A DNA stretch of 29,616 nt, from IMG/VR virus record IMGVR_UViG_3300021076_000222, positions 1-29,616 of that record, one strand, 5' to 3'. The stretch's first letter is position 1; each line of letters starts with the position of its first letter. Under the pieces are notes generated by a model. That model had not been told where the DNA came from, made no database searches, and saw only the letters and a program-made list of their open reading frames with translations. This stretch comes from a virus. The translations under genes were made by a program, and so were the position numbers. Of this stretch, positions 1 through 7,913 are shown one piece after another.

Positions 1-1776
1 ACGCAGTCCGCCGTCCTGAACACCATCGGTTACTACAGCCATTGGGAGCCGTCGCCGATTCTCTGCGTTCAGCCCAGCCTTGCCGAGGCGGAGAAATTCT
101 CCAAAAACCGCGTCGCCAAAATGATCCGCGATACGCCCGTCTTGCGCGACCTGTTCCCCTCGCCGCGTTCGCGTGACTCCGGTAACACCCTACTCAATAA
201 AGAATTCCCCGGCGGCATCCTCGTGTTAGTCGGCGCGAATGCTCCCGTCGGCTTGCGCGGCCTGCCCGCGCGCATCATCCTCATGGATGAAGTCGATGGT
301 TACGAGGCCTCCGCCGGCACGGAAGGCGATCCGGTTGACCTGGCGAAAAAGCGCGCGACAAAATTCTGGAATCGCAAAGTTGTACTGATTTCCACGCCGC
401 ATATCAAGTACCTATCGCGCATCGAGGCGGCCTATAACTCCAGCGATCAGCGCCGCTACTACGTGCCCTGCCCGCACTGCGGAGAAATGCAGCAGCTCGA
501 GTGGAAGCGGCTGCAATTCAAAACCGAGCCGGTCGAAAATTCCCGCCCGCGCGTGCTGTGGTATCACTACACCTGCATCAATGGCTGCATCATTGAAGAG
601 CGATCCAAGCATGAGATGATCCGCCGCGGCGAGTGGCGCGCCACGGCGAAATCTCATGACGGCAAGACGGCGGGCTTCCAACTCAACGCGCTCTATGGCG
701 TGGTGGACTGGCTGGACCTCATCCGCGAATGGCTTGAGGCGCAAACCAACTTAGAGCGCATGAAGGTTTTTATTAATACCAACCTCGCCGAGACGTGGGA
801 GATTCGTGGCACCGGCGCGAATAACTCCGAGCTGGAAAAACGTCAGGAAGATTTTCACGACAAACTGCCCTCCGGCGTCCTCTGGCTCACCGCCGGAGTG
901 GATACCCAGGATGATCGCCTGGAATGCAGCCTCTACGGCTGGGGCCTCGATGATGAGCGCTGGGCCATCGAGCATAAAATTTTCCCCGGTGATCCATCCT
1001 TGCCGGACTCGGACCCGGCCAGCCCCTGGGCCGCGCTCCGCGCGTATCTGCTGGAAGAGTGGGAACACGCCAGCGGAGTTACCATGCGCATTGCCGCCGC
1101 GCTGATTGATTCAGGCGGCCATCACACTGAGCGAGTGTACGAATTCACGCGCAAGCACGAGGCGCGGCGCTGGCACGCCATTGTGGGCCGCGCTGGCATT
1201 GGCCGTCCGCTGCTCAGCTCCGGCACCCGCGTCGGGCCGTACAAAACGCTGCTCTACACAGTGGGCGTCGATACCGCCAAAGAGGATGTTTTTACCAGCT
1301 TCCGAGTGACCGAGCCGGGGCCGCAATATTGCCACTTCAGCAACACGCTCACGCCGGAATTCTTCCGCCAGATCACGGCGGAAAAGCTAGTCAAAACTAC
1401 TCAGAATTTTCAAACCACGATGCGCTGGGTAAAAACCTCCGAGCGTAACGAGGCGCTGGACTGCGCCGTCTACGCGCGCGCCGCTGTAAGTGTGCGCCGT
1501 CCGAACTTCCGCAAGCTGGCGCGCAGCCTCTTCCGGCTGACGGAAAAACTGCGCCACGAGCGCGAAGCCGCCGGTCAGCCCGCGCCCAAGCCGGAAGACG
1601 AGATGATCGGCCCCGCAACCGCGGTTGTTTCTCCCGCGTCCGCTCCCACTGCTGGTCATTCTGAGCGACCGAAGGGAGCCGAAGAACCTGCGGCTGTTGC
1701 TCCCAAACCCGCGCCTGCCAAACGCAAGCGGGCAAACATTGCCGCCCAGCTTCGCGCCCTCAACCGTCTGCGGTGA
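1..1776 (+). CDS. Phage terminase large subunit, GpA family (5' end cut by window)
   Basis: ATP-driven motor and nuclease that cuts concatemeric phage DNA and packs it into the prohead. The reading frame is open from base 1; the first ATG (121) is internal, because the residues before it (IGYYSHWEPSPILCVQPSLA, about 4-82) match the family's early ATPase region, so the Walker A and perhaps 50-90 residues lie upstream. Visible: Walker B DEVD at 286-297; a zinc-ribbon-like CPHC (469-480) and CINGC (about 571-588); nuclease motifs GVDTQDDRLE (895-924), IDSGG (about 1105) and NEALDCAVYA (about 1447-1476). The C-terminal 70 residues are Ala/Pro/Lys-rich and contain an in-frame copy of a dispersed repeat (1654-1699). 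It heads the visible late operon, in the order terminase, connector, portal as in lambda A-W-B. Family assignment is secure; cos or pac packaging cannot be told from here. Confidence 0.95.
   Translation, partial: TQSAVLNTIGYYSHWEPSPILCVQPSLAEAEKFSKNRVAKMIRDTPVLRDLFPSPRSRDSGNTLLNKEFPGGILVLVGANAPVGLRGLPARIILMDEVDGYEASAGTEGDPVDLAKKRATKFWNRKVVLISTPHIKYLSRIEAAYNSSDQRRYYVPCPHCGEMQQLEWKRLQFKTEPVENSRPRVLWYHYTCINGCIIEERSKHEMIRRGEWRATAKSHDGKTAGFQLNALYGVVDWLDLIREWLEAQTNLERMKVFINTNLAETWEIRGTGANNSELEKRQEDFHDKLPSGVLWLTAGVDTQDDRLECSLYGWGLDDERWAIEHKIFPGDPSLPDSDPASPWAALRAYLLEEWEHASGVTMRIAAALIDSGGHHTERVYEFTRKHEARRWHAIVGRAGIGRPLLSSGTRVGPYKTLLYTVGVDTAKEDVFTSFRVTEPGPQYCHFSNTLTPEFFRQITAEKLVKTTQNFQTTMRWVKTSERNEALDCAVYARAAVSVRRPNFRKLARSLFRLTEKLRHEREAAGQPAPKPEDEMIGPATAVVSPASAPTAGHSERPKGAEEPAAVAPKPAPAKRKRANIAAQLRALNRLR
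1654..1699 (+). repeat. Dispersed 'GTCATTCTGAGCGA' repeat inside the terminase gene
   Basis: Begins GTCATTCTGAGCGACCGAAG and ends GAACCTGCGGCTGTT. It is read in frame as GHSERPKGAEEPAAV. The same family recurs at 4440-4499 inside another gene. The short direct repeats GCGGTTGTTTCTCCC (about 1621) and GCGGCTGTTGCTCCC (about 1690) flank it. I recall this family as a common intergenic repeat in Acidobacteriota; that part is memory, not a search. Confidence 0.75.
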
Positions 1777-1798
1777 TTCGCGTCTGAAGTTGTTTTCT

Positions 1799-1836
1799 GT
1801 TCCCTGTTCCCTGATCCCTGGTCCCTGTTCTCTCTA
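1799..1836 (+). repeat. Heptamer tandem repeat (CCCTGTT type)
   Basis: Four to five degenerate 7-bp units (TTCCCTG, TTCCCTG, ATCCCTG, GTCCCTG, TTCTCT) between the terminase stop and the next gene. Similar tracts lie at 7485-7506, 8671-8700 and 15831-15864. No gene fits in the gap 1777-1875. Confidence 0.8.
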
Positions 1837-1875
1837 AATTCGCGCTAAATCCGCTTTCTCGCCCATAACTAAAAC

Positions 1876-2520
1876 ATGGGCAGCCTAAAAAATCCCTCCA
1901 CGCCGATCCCGCAATTCAACGATCCTGACGTGCCAATCGAGCCGACAAGCCTTCGCCAGGGCGATACCTGGAACTGGGCGCGCGCCTTCCCGGACTATCC
2001 CAGCAACCTGTATCAACTCAAGTACGTGTTCAACAGCGCCGCCAACCGCTTTGTGCTTGGTGATCCGCTGGAGGTCAATCCACCGATTACACCGGATGCG
2101 GACAACCAGACCTTTGATATACACGCCACGAGCGGTGTCACCGCAACCTGCCAGCCCGACACCTATCAGCTCGTGGCCATCTTGATTGGCGTTGCGGGTA
2201 CTACGGCGGAGGGTGAGCAAGTCACCATGCCGCTGCAAGACGTGATGGTCGAGGCCAATCTGGCCACAGCCACCGGCCCCGTGGATACGCGCAGCTTTGT
2301 CAAAAAGCGCCTGGACATCATCGAGGCCGCTCTCTCCGGCGACACGCGGCCCGATGTGATGGAGTACATGATCGCTGGCCGCCAGCTCAAGAAAATCAAC
2401 CCGGCAGAGCTGGAAAAATTGCGCGTCCACTACAAGAGCAAGTACAAAGCGGAGCTGCGCTCTCAGGGCGAATACGCTGGCCGTCGCGTGATTGGTTTCC
2501 GCTTCATGCCGTCGATCTAA
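1876..2520 (+). CDS. gpW-like head-tail connector with an extra N-terminal domain
   Basis: 214 residues. The last 70 or so (RPDVMEYMIAGRQLKKINPA followed by ELEKLRVHYKSKY) have the gpW-type pattern, a short element with GRQ/GRS then 'laEL..lr..Y..E', seen in lambda gpW and relatives. Its place between terminase and portal is exactly where gpW sits in lambda. gpW seals the filled head and forms the platform for the tail. Lambda gpW is only 68 residues; here about 130 residues come first, predicted beta-rich (PIEPTSLRQGDTWNWARAFP and onward), which I do not recognise but which resemble a small beta-sandwich found in some phage connectors. No clear Shine-Dalgarno precedes ATG 1876; no better start is evident. 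Function is inferred from position and a short motif, so it is moderate. Confidence 0.6.
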   Translation: MGSLKNPSTPIPQFNDPDVPIEPTSLRQGDTWNWARAFPDYPSNLYQLKYVFNSAANRFVLGDPLEVNPPITPDADNQTFDIHATSGVTATCQPDTYQLVAILIGVAGTTAEGEQVTMPLQDVMVEANLATATGPVDTRSFVKKRLDIIEAALSGDTRPDVMEYMIAGRQLKKINPAELEKLRVHYKSKYKAELRSQGEYAGRRVIGFRFMPSI

Positions 2521-2524
2521 GAAC

Positions 2525-2556
2525 GGGTGCCCCAGGTCCGGATTTTCGGACCTGGG
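2525..2556. repeat. Hairpin repeat H1 (GGGTGCCCCA family, AGGTCCG stem)
   Basis: Starts GGGTGCCCCAGGTCCG; a perfect 10-bp stem CCCAGGTCCG / CGGACCTGGG with loop GATTTT, five bases after the connector stop. The TACCTC tail present in most other copies is missing here. It could act as a terminator-like or 3'-stabilising hairpin in the late transcript, but no T-run follows. Confidence 0.85.
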
Positions 2557-2583
2557 AATGATGAGTTGAGTTTTAGGTGAAGG

Positions 2584-2640
2584 GTACGGGCTTTAGCCCG
2601 TACATAAAACTCCGCAAAAATAGGCCGGGCTTTAGCCCCC
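2584..2640. repeat. Bipartite hairpin repeat, GGGCTTTAGCCC type (copy 1)
   Basis: First hairpin GTACGGGC-TTTA-GCCCGTAC (2584-2603), then a linker containing TCCGCAAAA, then GGGC-TTTA-GCCC (2627-2638). Copy 2 (11111-11166) has the same three-part plan with a different first stem. The element sits just before the portal gene, and the purine run GAGGGAAG that follows it is the portal's likely ribosome binding site. Confidence 0.8.
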
Positions 2641-2656
2641 GAGGGAAGTTTCTTCA

Positions 2657-4426
2657 ATGAATTCAAAGCGACCAAACCTTGTAACTCGCACCTTCCGCGC
2701 CGTGTCGAAAGGAATCACTGCGGCGCGGCGCACGCTCACCTCGGATTCGACTCTGGCCCAGCTTGGCGGCTCCAGTGGCTTGCAGGGCTTCAACGCCGCC
2801 AAGATGGGCCGCCTCACCATGGATTGGCCCACGGCCTCGCGCTCCGCCGATCAGGATTTGTTGGTTGATCTGCGCCGCCTCCGCGCCCGCGCGCGCAATC
2901 AGGCCGTCAATAGCCCCATCGCCTCGCGCTTTCTTTGGATGCTGCGCTCCAATGTCGCGGGCAAAGATGGTGTGCGGCTTACCTTCAAAATCCAGCAGCA
3001 GCGCCAGCGCAAAAGCAAAAATGGAATTCCGCTGGATGACGCGGCTAACTCGGAATTACGCCAGGCATGGTGCGAGTGGGGAAAGAAAGGCTCTTGCACT
3101 GTCTGTGGCCGCTACTCTTTGCGCGAGGTCGAGCAGCTTATTACGGAAAATGCCGGTCGTGACGGCGAGCAGTTCATCCGCAAGGTCTATGTGCCGAAGT
3201 CGGTCAATCCCTTCGGCTTTCAGTTGCAACTGATCGACGCTGACCAGGTGGACGACACTTACAACCTGATGGGCCGCGCGGACGGCGTCCAGGTGCGCAT
3301 GGGCGTCGAGGTGGACCAATACCAGAAGCCCATCGCCTATCACATTTTCAAAGGCAATCCATACGAGGCCAGCTTTGGCAGCTCTCTCCGCCAGCGCGTG
3401 CCCGCCGATCAAATCATCCATTGGATGATTGCCCACCGCACCGGCCAGACGCGGGGCTATCCGTGGATGGCCGCGGGCATGGCTCAGCTCAATATGCTCG
3501 ACGGGTATTTTCAGGCGGAGTTATCCCGCTCCCGCATCAACGCGGCGCTGCTAATGTCCATCGAAACCGACAAAGACGCGGATGAGGACGCGGACGAAGT
3601 TGAGGCTGATGGCATCAACGCGGATGGCAGCAAGGCGATTGATATTGGCAACGGCAGCGCAATCGATCTGAGTGGCACGGGCGCGCACTTGCAAGATCAC
3701 ACGCCCAGCAGCCCGAACAATGCTTTCGACCCGTTCATGAAGCAATCCGGACGGCTGATTGCCTCCGGTCTCAACGTGCCCTACCACTCGCTTTTCAATG
3801 ATCTGAGCGGAGTGAATTATAGCTCCGCGCGCATCGGCGAGTTAGAGGTTCGGGAGTTTTGGATGGAGGTGCAAAACTCTCTGATTGATAACGTCCTCGA
3901 TCCGATCTTTGATGCGTGGCTCGGCGCGGCGCTGCTGAATCGCGCGGTTGATCTTCCGCTCGCGGATCGCAAGCGTTTCACCGGCGAATCGCTTAAATGG
4001 GAGGCGCGCCGCTGGCCGTGGATTGACCCGCTCAAGGATGTGCAGGCAAACACCCTGCTCGTGCAAAACGGTTTCGATAATCACGAGCACATCCTCAATA
4101 GCATGGGCCGCGATCTGGAAGACACTTACACCGCGCTCGCCCGCGAGCAGGAGCTGGCGGACTCGCTTGAGTTAGCTCTTGGAACCGATATTCGAGGCCA
4201 GGGAACAAGTGAAATCAATAACTCGGATGAAACGCCAGAGGACGATGAACAGCAGCCAAAAGAGGGCGATGAAAAGCCGCCCGCCCAACCGGCGGTCAAG
4301 CCCGCCAAGCCAAAAACAAAAACGCCTCATGCGCCTGCAAAGCCAAAAGCCCGTGAGCTGGAACGCGGGATGCACCCGGCCAACGCAGCCATCTGGAACT
4401 TAACCACTGAAGAGGAGAAAGAATGA
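2657..4426 (+). CDS. Phage portal protein, lambda family
   Basis: 589 residues; forms the dodecameric ring at the capsid vertex through which DNA enters and leaves. The N-terminal half has the lambda-portal signature (DLRRLRARARNQAVNSPIA followed by SRFLWMLRSNVAGKDG, about residues 71-105), and the second half has LNVPYHSLFNDLSGVNYSSA (about 373-392), the family's most conserved stretch. The last 85 residues are a charged, Pro/Lys/Glu-rich tail ending in NLTTEEEKE. Start ATG 2657 follows GAGGGAAG by about 8 bases. Its stop overlaps the next gene's start (ATGA at 4423-4426), implying translational coupling. Downstream, the protease and capsid are in the expected order. Confidence 0.95.
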   Translation: MNSKRPNLVTRTFRAVSKGITAARRTLTSDSTLAQLGGSSGLQGFNAAKMGRLTMDWPTASRSADQDLLVDLRRLRARARNQAVNSPIASRFLWMLRSNVAGKDGVRLTFKIQQQRQRKSKNGIPLDDAANSELRQAWCEWGKKGSCTVCGRYSLREVEQLITENAGRDGEQFIRKVYVPKSVNPFGFQLQLIDADQVDDTYNLMGRADGVQVRMGVEVDQYQKPIAYHIFKGNPYEASFGSSLRQRVPADQIIHWMIAHRTGQTRGYPWMAAGMAQLNMLDGYFQAELSRSRINAALLMSIETDKDADEDADEVEADGINADGSKAIDIGNGSAIDLSGTGAHLQDHTPSSPNNAFDPFMKQSGRLIASGLNVPYHSLFNDLSGVNYSSARIGELEVREFWMEVQNSLIDNVLDPIFDAWLGAALLNRAVDLPLADRKRFTGESLKWEARRWPWIDPLKDVQANTLLVQNGFDNHEHILNSMGRDLEDTYTALAREQELADSLELALGTDIRGQGTSEINNSDETPEDDEQQPKEGDEKPPAQPAVKPAKPKTKTPHAPAKPKARELERGMHPANAAIWNLTTEEEKE

Positions 4427-5346
4427 ACAAAATCAAAAGCTGTCATCCTGAGCGACCAGAGCGTAGCGACGGGAGTCGAAGGACCTGCGGTTGTTTTTCT
4501 ATCCTGAGAGTCGCTTTTATCGTAATCATGTTGCTCTGCGCGTATGCGTCCCTGCCCGCGCAAACCGTCACCGTCACCGCGTCGAGCTTTTCCGACAGCT
4601 CCGGCAATCTGATTACCGGGCAGTTGTGGTGGCAGCCCACCTTGCTCGATGGCACGCCCGCAAGCTATCGCCTCGGCAGTGGCGGCCAGGTTACATCCTT
4701 GCCGGTGAGTGTCTATGTCCAAAAAGGAGTGCTCTCGCTCACCATTGCGGATACCTCTCTGACCAGCCCGGCCAACATCTGTTTCCGGCTCTCGCTTACC
4801 ACCACGCTCAGCAAATCCGCGCTCGGCCCCGGTTACAGTTGCGTCCAGCCGCATAGTGTCGCCACCGGAACCACGGATTGGTGTCAGGCCGGTATTTGCA
4901 ATCTGGATGACTACACGCCCAACCTGCCCGCGCTGCCCATTGCCTATGTCTCGCCGGATTTGATGAGCGCCTGGAATGTTGCGGCGGCGGCCTACATCAG
5001 CGCCGGGAACACTGTCACGCAATCCACGCTCACGGATGCGGCCACGGTGACCGACGCCACCGGCGGCGCGCTGATGAGTGTCGCCACGCTCTCGCTGACC
5101 AGCACGCCGTCGCGCACCATCAATGTCACCGGCCTGGTCCCTGGCGCGCGCTTCGGAGTCCTGATAAGCACGCTGGATTCTGGCACGGCGCGCACGGTGA
5201 CTTTCGGCTCCGGATGCGCTTGGCAGTTTGCGCCCGGCGCGGTGGTCTCCGGTAACACGCTGAACATTCCGCCGTGGGCCAACTGGAGTTACTTCGCCTA
5301 TTTCATCTATGACGGCACTAACTGCATTGGCATGGTGTCTGACTAA
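4423..5346 (+). CDS. Putative exported protein, paralogue of the tailspike N-terminus; function unknown
   Basis: 307 residues. ATG 4423 overlaps the portal stop and has a strong ribosome binding site (GAGGAGAAAGA). A hydrophobic core (ILRVAFIVIMLLCAYASLPA, about 27-46) before Q47 looks like a Sec signal peptide ending ...SLPAQ. A basic stretch of 19 residues (6-24) before that core is encoded by a dispersed repeat (4440-4499); removing it leaves MNKIK joined to FSILRV, a normal signal peptide. Residues about 47-170 align by eye with residues 20-147 of the protein at 22996: AQTVT, GGGQVTS, P-N-C, CVQP/CLQP, WC and CNLDDYTP/CNLDNYSP are shared. The C-terminal 85 residues (SRTINVTGLVPGARFGVLIS through FIYDGTNC) resemble a small beta-domain of phage surface proteins. 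A signal peptide between portal and capsid genes is unexpected. It could be a decoration protein, an envelope protein made late, or an anchored receptor; I cannot decide. Confidence 0.75.
   Translation: MNKIKSCHPERPERSDGSRRTCGCFSILRVAFIVIMLLCAYASLPAQTVTVTASSFSDSSGNLITGQLWWQPTLLDGTPASYRLGSGGQVTSLPVSVYVQKGVLSLTIADTSLTSPANICFRLSLTTTLSKSALGPGYSCVQPHSVATGTTDWCQAGICNLDDYTPNLPALPIAYVSPDLMSAWNVAAAAYISAGNTVTQSTLTDAATVTDATGGALMSVATLSLTSTPSRTINVTGLVPGARFGVLISTLDSGTARTVTFGSGCAWQFAPGAVVSGNTLNIPPWANWSYFAYFIYDGTNCIGMVSD
4440..4499 (+). repeat. Dispersed 'GTCATCCTGAGCGA' repeat inside the 4423 gene
   Basis: Begins CTGTCATCCTGAGCGACC and ends GACCTGCGGTTGTTTTT. It encodes SCHPERPERSDGSRRTCGC (57 bases, a multiple of three) and lies five codons after the start. 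It is the same family as 1654-1699 but longer in the middle. Confidence 0.8.
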
Positions 5347-5393
5347 CCCCTGTTTATTTGCGGGCTTTTTCATTTCAGGAGCACAACAGAGAT

Positions 5394-7436
5394 ATGAGCA
5401 CCAAACGTCAGTTACCTATTCAGTATCGCGCGGCCACTATCGCCGCCACGCCGAAAGAGGGTGAGCGGCTCTCCGGCCCCGATCCGGGCCGCTTTGATTT
5501 TACTGTGAGCAGCGAAGCGCCCTACCTGCGCAACTACTGGCAGGGGCCGGGAAACGAAATCCTGCTCCACAACAAAGAGAACGTGCGCACGGAACGGCTC
5601 GATCAGGGCATGGTTCCGCTGCTCTTTAACCATGACCCCGATAAGCAGCTCGGCGTGGTGGATAACTACGAGCTGAAGGGTGGCAAGCTGCACGTCTCCG
5701 GGCCGTTCGGGCCGTCACCTCTGGCCCAGGAAAAACGCGCCGACTATGACGCGCGAATCCTCAAGGCCGCGTCGGTTGGCTACAAAGTAAACAAGATGGT
5801 GCGCACGGAAGCTGAGGACGAAAACGGCGATCCGATTGACGGCGAACCGGCGCGTTGTGAGGTCAAGGATTGGGAGCCGTTCGACGCCTCGCTCGTCAGT
5901 GTTCCCGCTGATCCGACCGTGGGCGTTGGCCGCTCCGCAAAGGGCGATCAGGAGTACCCGGTCGAGGTCGAAACCATTCTGCGGCGCTCCGCTACGCTCG
6001 AGCCCGCGCCACCGCAACCTGTAACTCAACCTGTAACTCCGGAGGTAAGATTCATGGCCGAAGCGGCTGAAAAACCCAGCGCGGAAAAATTGGAGCTTGT
6101 GCGGCGCGAAAAGATCATGGCCGTTGCGACCGACAAGGATTTCCGCAAATATACCACCATTGACGAGGCCCAGAAGGCTATCGCGGAAGGCACTTCCGTC
6201 GATGACTTCAGTGACCAGGTCACCCGCAAGATTGTTGCGGCCAACGACGCCAGCAAGGTGGGCACGGCTGGCAGCAACCTGTTTTCCGAGATGGATAAGA
6301 GCGACCAGAAACGCTTTAGCGTCTTTCGCCTGGTGCGCTCGCTGGTCAATCAGGCCAAGTCCGGCACGTTCTCGGCCAGCGCCAGCGACGCGCGGCTGGA
6401 ACATGAGTACAGCGACGAGCTGAAAAAGCGCCTCAAGATCAGCACAAATGGCCCGCTGATTCCGGATTCGCTTTCTACCCGCGCTCTGGGCACGCAAACC
6501 GTGGCCAGCGCCGCTGGCCAGCTCGGTTTGACCTCTGAGGCCGCCGCTGTGGCCACGTACACGCATCCTGAAGTCATCGAGCTGCTGCGCAACCGTCCGC
6601 GCGTTGAGCAGCTCGGCGCGCGCCGCCTGGGCGGCTTGCAGGGTATCATCCGCCTGCCGCGTCAGTCTTCCGCCGCCACTGCGCAGTGGGTTGGCGAGGG
6701 CGCGGCGAACACTTCTTCCGATCTGAGCATGGACTTCATTTCGGTCACGCCTCACCGCATCAGCGCACAGACCGCGTGGGATGTGGAGTTGCTGGCCGAA
6801 AGCGCTCCCGATGTTGAAGGCTTGGCCCGCGCGGATCAGGATACCGTGATTCTGCTGGCGCTGGACCTCGCGGCCATCAGTGGCACGGGAGCCAACGCTC
6901 AGCCGCTCGGCCTGATGAATACCACCGGCCTCACGCTGCTTTCGCCCTCCGGCACGGCCTTCAGTGATGGTGGCCAGCCGCTTACCTGGCAGGACATTTT
7001 GAAATGCGAGTCCACGGTGGCCGCTGCCAATGCCGATGTGGCGACGTCTGCATGGGCCTTCACGCCGGAAGTCCGGATGCAGCTCAGGAATACGCTCAAG
7101 GCCGCCACGGGCCTCGCGGGCTTCATCTGGAGCGATGGCCCCAAAGACCCGCTTGGAATCGACACGCAAGGCCCTGCTGGCTATCGCGCGGGCGTTACCA
7201 ACCAACTCAGCAAGACGGGAACCAAATCCGGCGTGACCGGCTCCATTCTGCATAACGCGATCTTCGGCGATTGGAGCCAGTTGATTATCGCGGACTGGGG
7301 CGCGCGGGAAATTGTCGTTGATCCGTACACCCAGGCCGCCAGCGGCGCGGTGGTGGTCACTCAGCGCGCGTTGCATGATATTGCTATCCGGCATATCGCC
7401 GCCTTCGTCGCCAACCCCTACATCGCCATCAGCTAA
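5394..7436 (+). CDS. Fused prohead protease (S78-like) and HK97-type major capsid protein
   Basis: 680 residues from ATG 5394, which has AGGAG 12 bases upstream; the frame extends to a TTG at 5358 but the added residues look non-coding. Residues about 1-185 are a prohead maturation protease: LLFNHD with His80, KAASVGY with Ser127, and FDASLVSVPADPTVGVGR (163-180), the family hallmark. Residues about 221-330 look like the helical delta/scaffold region, rich in Lys/Glu. Residues about 365-680 are the HK97-fold capsid subunit (ELLRNRPRVEQLGARR, SAATAQWVGEGAANTSSDLS, ending NPYIAIS). In most phages these are two genes; here they share one frame. An excellent internal ribosome binding site and ATG (6041-6056) would give a 460-residue capsid-only product, so two products from one gene are likely. 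The protease must cleave itself free or be outnumbered. Confidence 0.95.
   Translation: MSTKRQLPIQYRAATIAATPKEGERLSGPDPGRFDFTVSSEAPYLRNYWQGPGNEILLHNKENVRTERLDQGMVPLLFNHDPDKQLGVVDNYELKGGKLHVSGPFGPSPLAQEKRADYDARILKAASVGYKVNKMVRTEAEDENGDPIDGEPARCEVKDWEPFDASLVSVPADPTVGVGRSAKGDQEYPVEVETILRRSATLEPAPPQPVTQPVTPEVRFMAEAAEKPSAEKLELVRREKIMAVATDKDFRKYTTIDEAQKAIAEGTSVDDFSDQVTRKIVAANDASKVGTAGSNLFSEMDKSDQKRFSVFRLVRSLVNQAKSGTFSASASDARLEHEYSDELKKRLKISTNGPLIPDSLSTRALGTQTVASAAGQLGLTSEAAAVATYTHPEVIELLRNRPRVEQLGARRLGGLQGIIRLPRQSSAATAQWVGEGAANTSSDLSMDFISVTPHRISAQTAWDVELLAESAPDVEGLARADQDTVILLALDLAAISGTGANAQPLGLMNTTGLTLLSPSGTAFSDGGQPLTWQDILKCESTVAAANADVATSAWAFTPEVRMQLRNTLKAATGLAGFIWSDGPKDPLGIDTQGPAGYRAGVTNQLSKTGTKSGVTGSILHNAIFGDWSQLIIADWGAREIVVDPYTQAASGAVVVTQRALHDIAIRHIAAFVANPYIAIS
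6041..6056 (+). promoter_or_regulatory. Internal ribosome binding site and in-frame ATG for capsid-only product
   Basis: GGAGG (6041-6045), 8-base gap, ATG 6054, which is codon 221 of the fused frame. It lies exactly at the junction between the protease and the delta/capsid parts, just after a Pro/Thr/Val linker coded by the repeated CCTGTAACTC. This is a better start signal than the one of the full-length protein. Confidence 0.8.
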
Positions 7437-7450
7437 GTCAAACCTCTAAT

Positions 7451-7482
7451 GGGTGCCCCAGGTCCGGATTTTCGGACCTGGG
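7451..7482. repeat. Hairpin repeat H2 (GGGTGCCCCA family, AGGTCCG stem)
   Basis: Same 32 bases as H1: stem CCCAGGTCCG / CGGACCTGGG, loop GATTTT, 14 bases after the capsid stop. It is followed by a TTCACTG heptamer tract (7485-7506). Confidence 0.85.
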
Positions 7483-7484
7483 AT

Positions 7485-7506
7485 TGTTCACTGTTCACTG
7501 TTTCAC
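7485..7506 (+). repeat. Heptamer tandem repeat (TTCACTG)
   Basis: Units GTTCACT GTTCACT GTTTCAC between hairpin H2 and the next gene's ribosome binding site. Confidence 0.65.
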
Positions 7507-7517
7507 GAAAGGAACAA

Positions 7518-7820
7518 ATGCTTACATCGAGTAACAAGAATGAGCCGGTCCAGGCCGTGCTGCGCGTCAGTATGATCGTTGACCGCAAGCCGCGCGAAAA
7601 GGGCGAAGTGGTGGAGCTTTCGCACCGCGATTTTGTCTATCTCCACACTCACAACCGCGTGGCCGAGGCAACCAAGGAAAACATCGAGGCCGTCGAGGCT
7701 GAGATTGAATCCGAGCGGGAAGCCGCGGAGCGCGCCGCGCAGCCCACTGAGGCTGATGCGCTGCGCGAAGAGAATGCCCAGCTCAAGGCCGAACTTGCCG
7801 CCGCCAAGAAAGGCAAGTAG
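7518..7820 (+). CDS. Small hypothetical protein with C-terminal coiled coil
   Basis: 100 residues from ATG 7518 (AAAGGAA just upstream). The frame opens earlier at 7449, but that part is the hairpin repeat H2. Residues about 12-50 (VQAVLRVSMIVDRKPREKGE) look like a small beta-domain; residues 56-100 are a Glu/Ala/Lys-rich helix (EAEIESEREAAERAAQPTEA followed by DALREENAQLKAELAAAKKG) likely to form a coiled coil. It follows the capsid gene, where decoration or connector proteins are usual. I do not recognise a family; cytoplasmic, probably virion-associated by context only. Confidence 0.75.
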   Translation: MLTSSNKNEPVQAVLRVSMIVDRKPREKGEVVELSHRDFVYLHTHNRVAEATKENIEAVEAEIESEREAAERAAQPTEADALREENAQLKAELAAAKKGK

Positions 7821-7838
7821 TTATTTATAACTCAGTCA

Positions 7839-7894
7839 GGGTGCCCCACCCTCGCCGCGTCTTTGTTTTTTGCGGCTAGGGTGGGATACCTCGA
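7839..7894. repeat. Hairpin repeat H3 (GGGTGCCCCA family, CCCTCGCCGC stem)
   Basis: GGGTGCCCCACCCT, GCCGC, a T-rich loop, GCGGC, then AGGGTGGGATACCTC. The stem differs from H1/H2 but the flanks GGGTGCCCCA and TGGGATACCTC are the same. Lies between the genes ending at 7820 and starting at 7914. Confidence 0.85.
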
Positions 7895-7913
7895 CTGTCC
7901 ACTGAGGTGAGTC

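Noticed and set aside
4327-5373. 348-residue minus-strand frame across portal end and exported gene
   Set aside because: Antisense shadow of two well-supported genes; low-complexity Arg/Gly/Ala.
5715-7394. 559-residue open frame on the minus strand
   Set aside because: Mirror of the protease-capsid gene; GC-rich codons leave few stops. Product is Arg/Gly-rich with no motif, no ribosome binding site.
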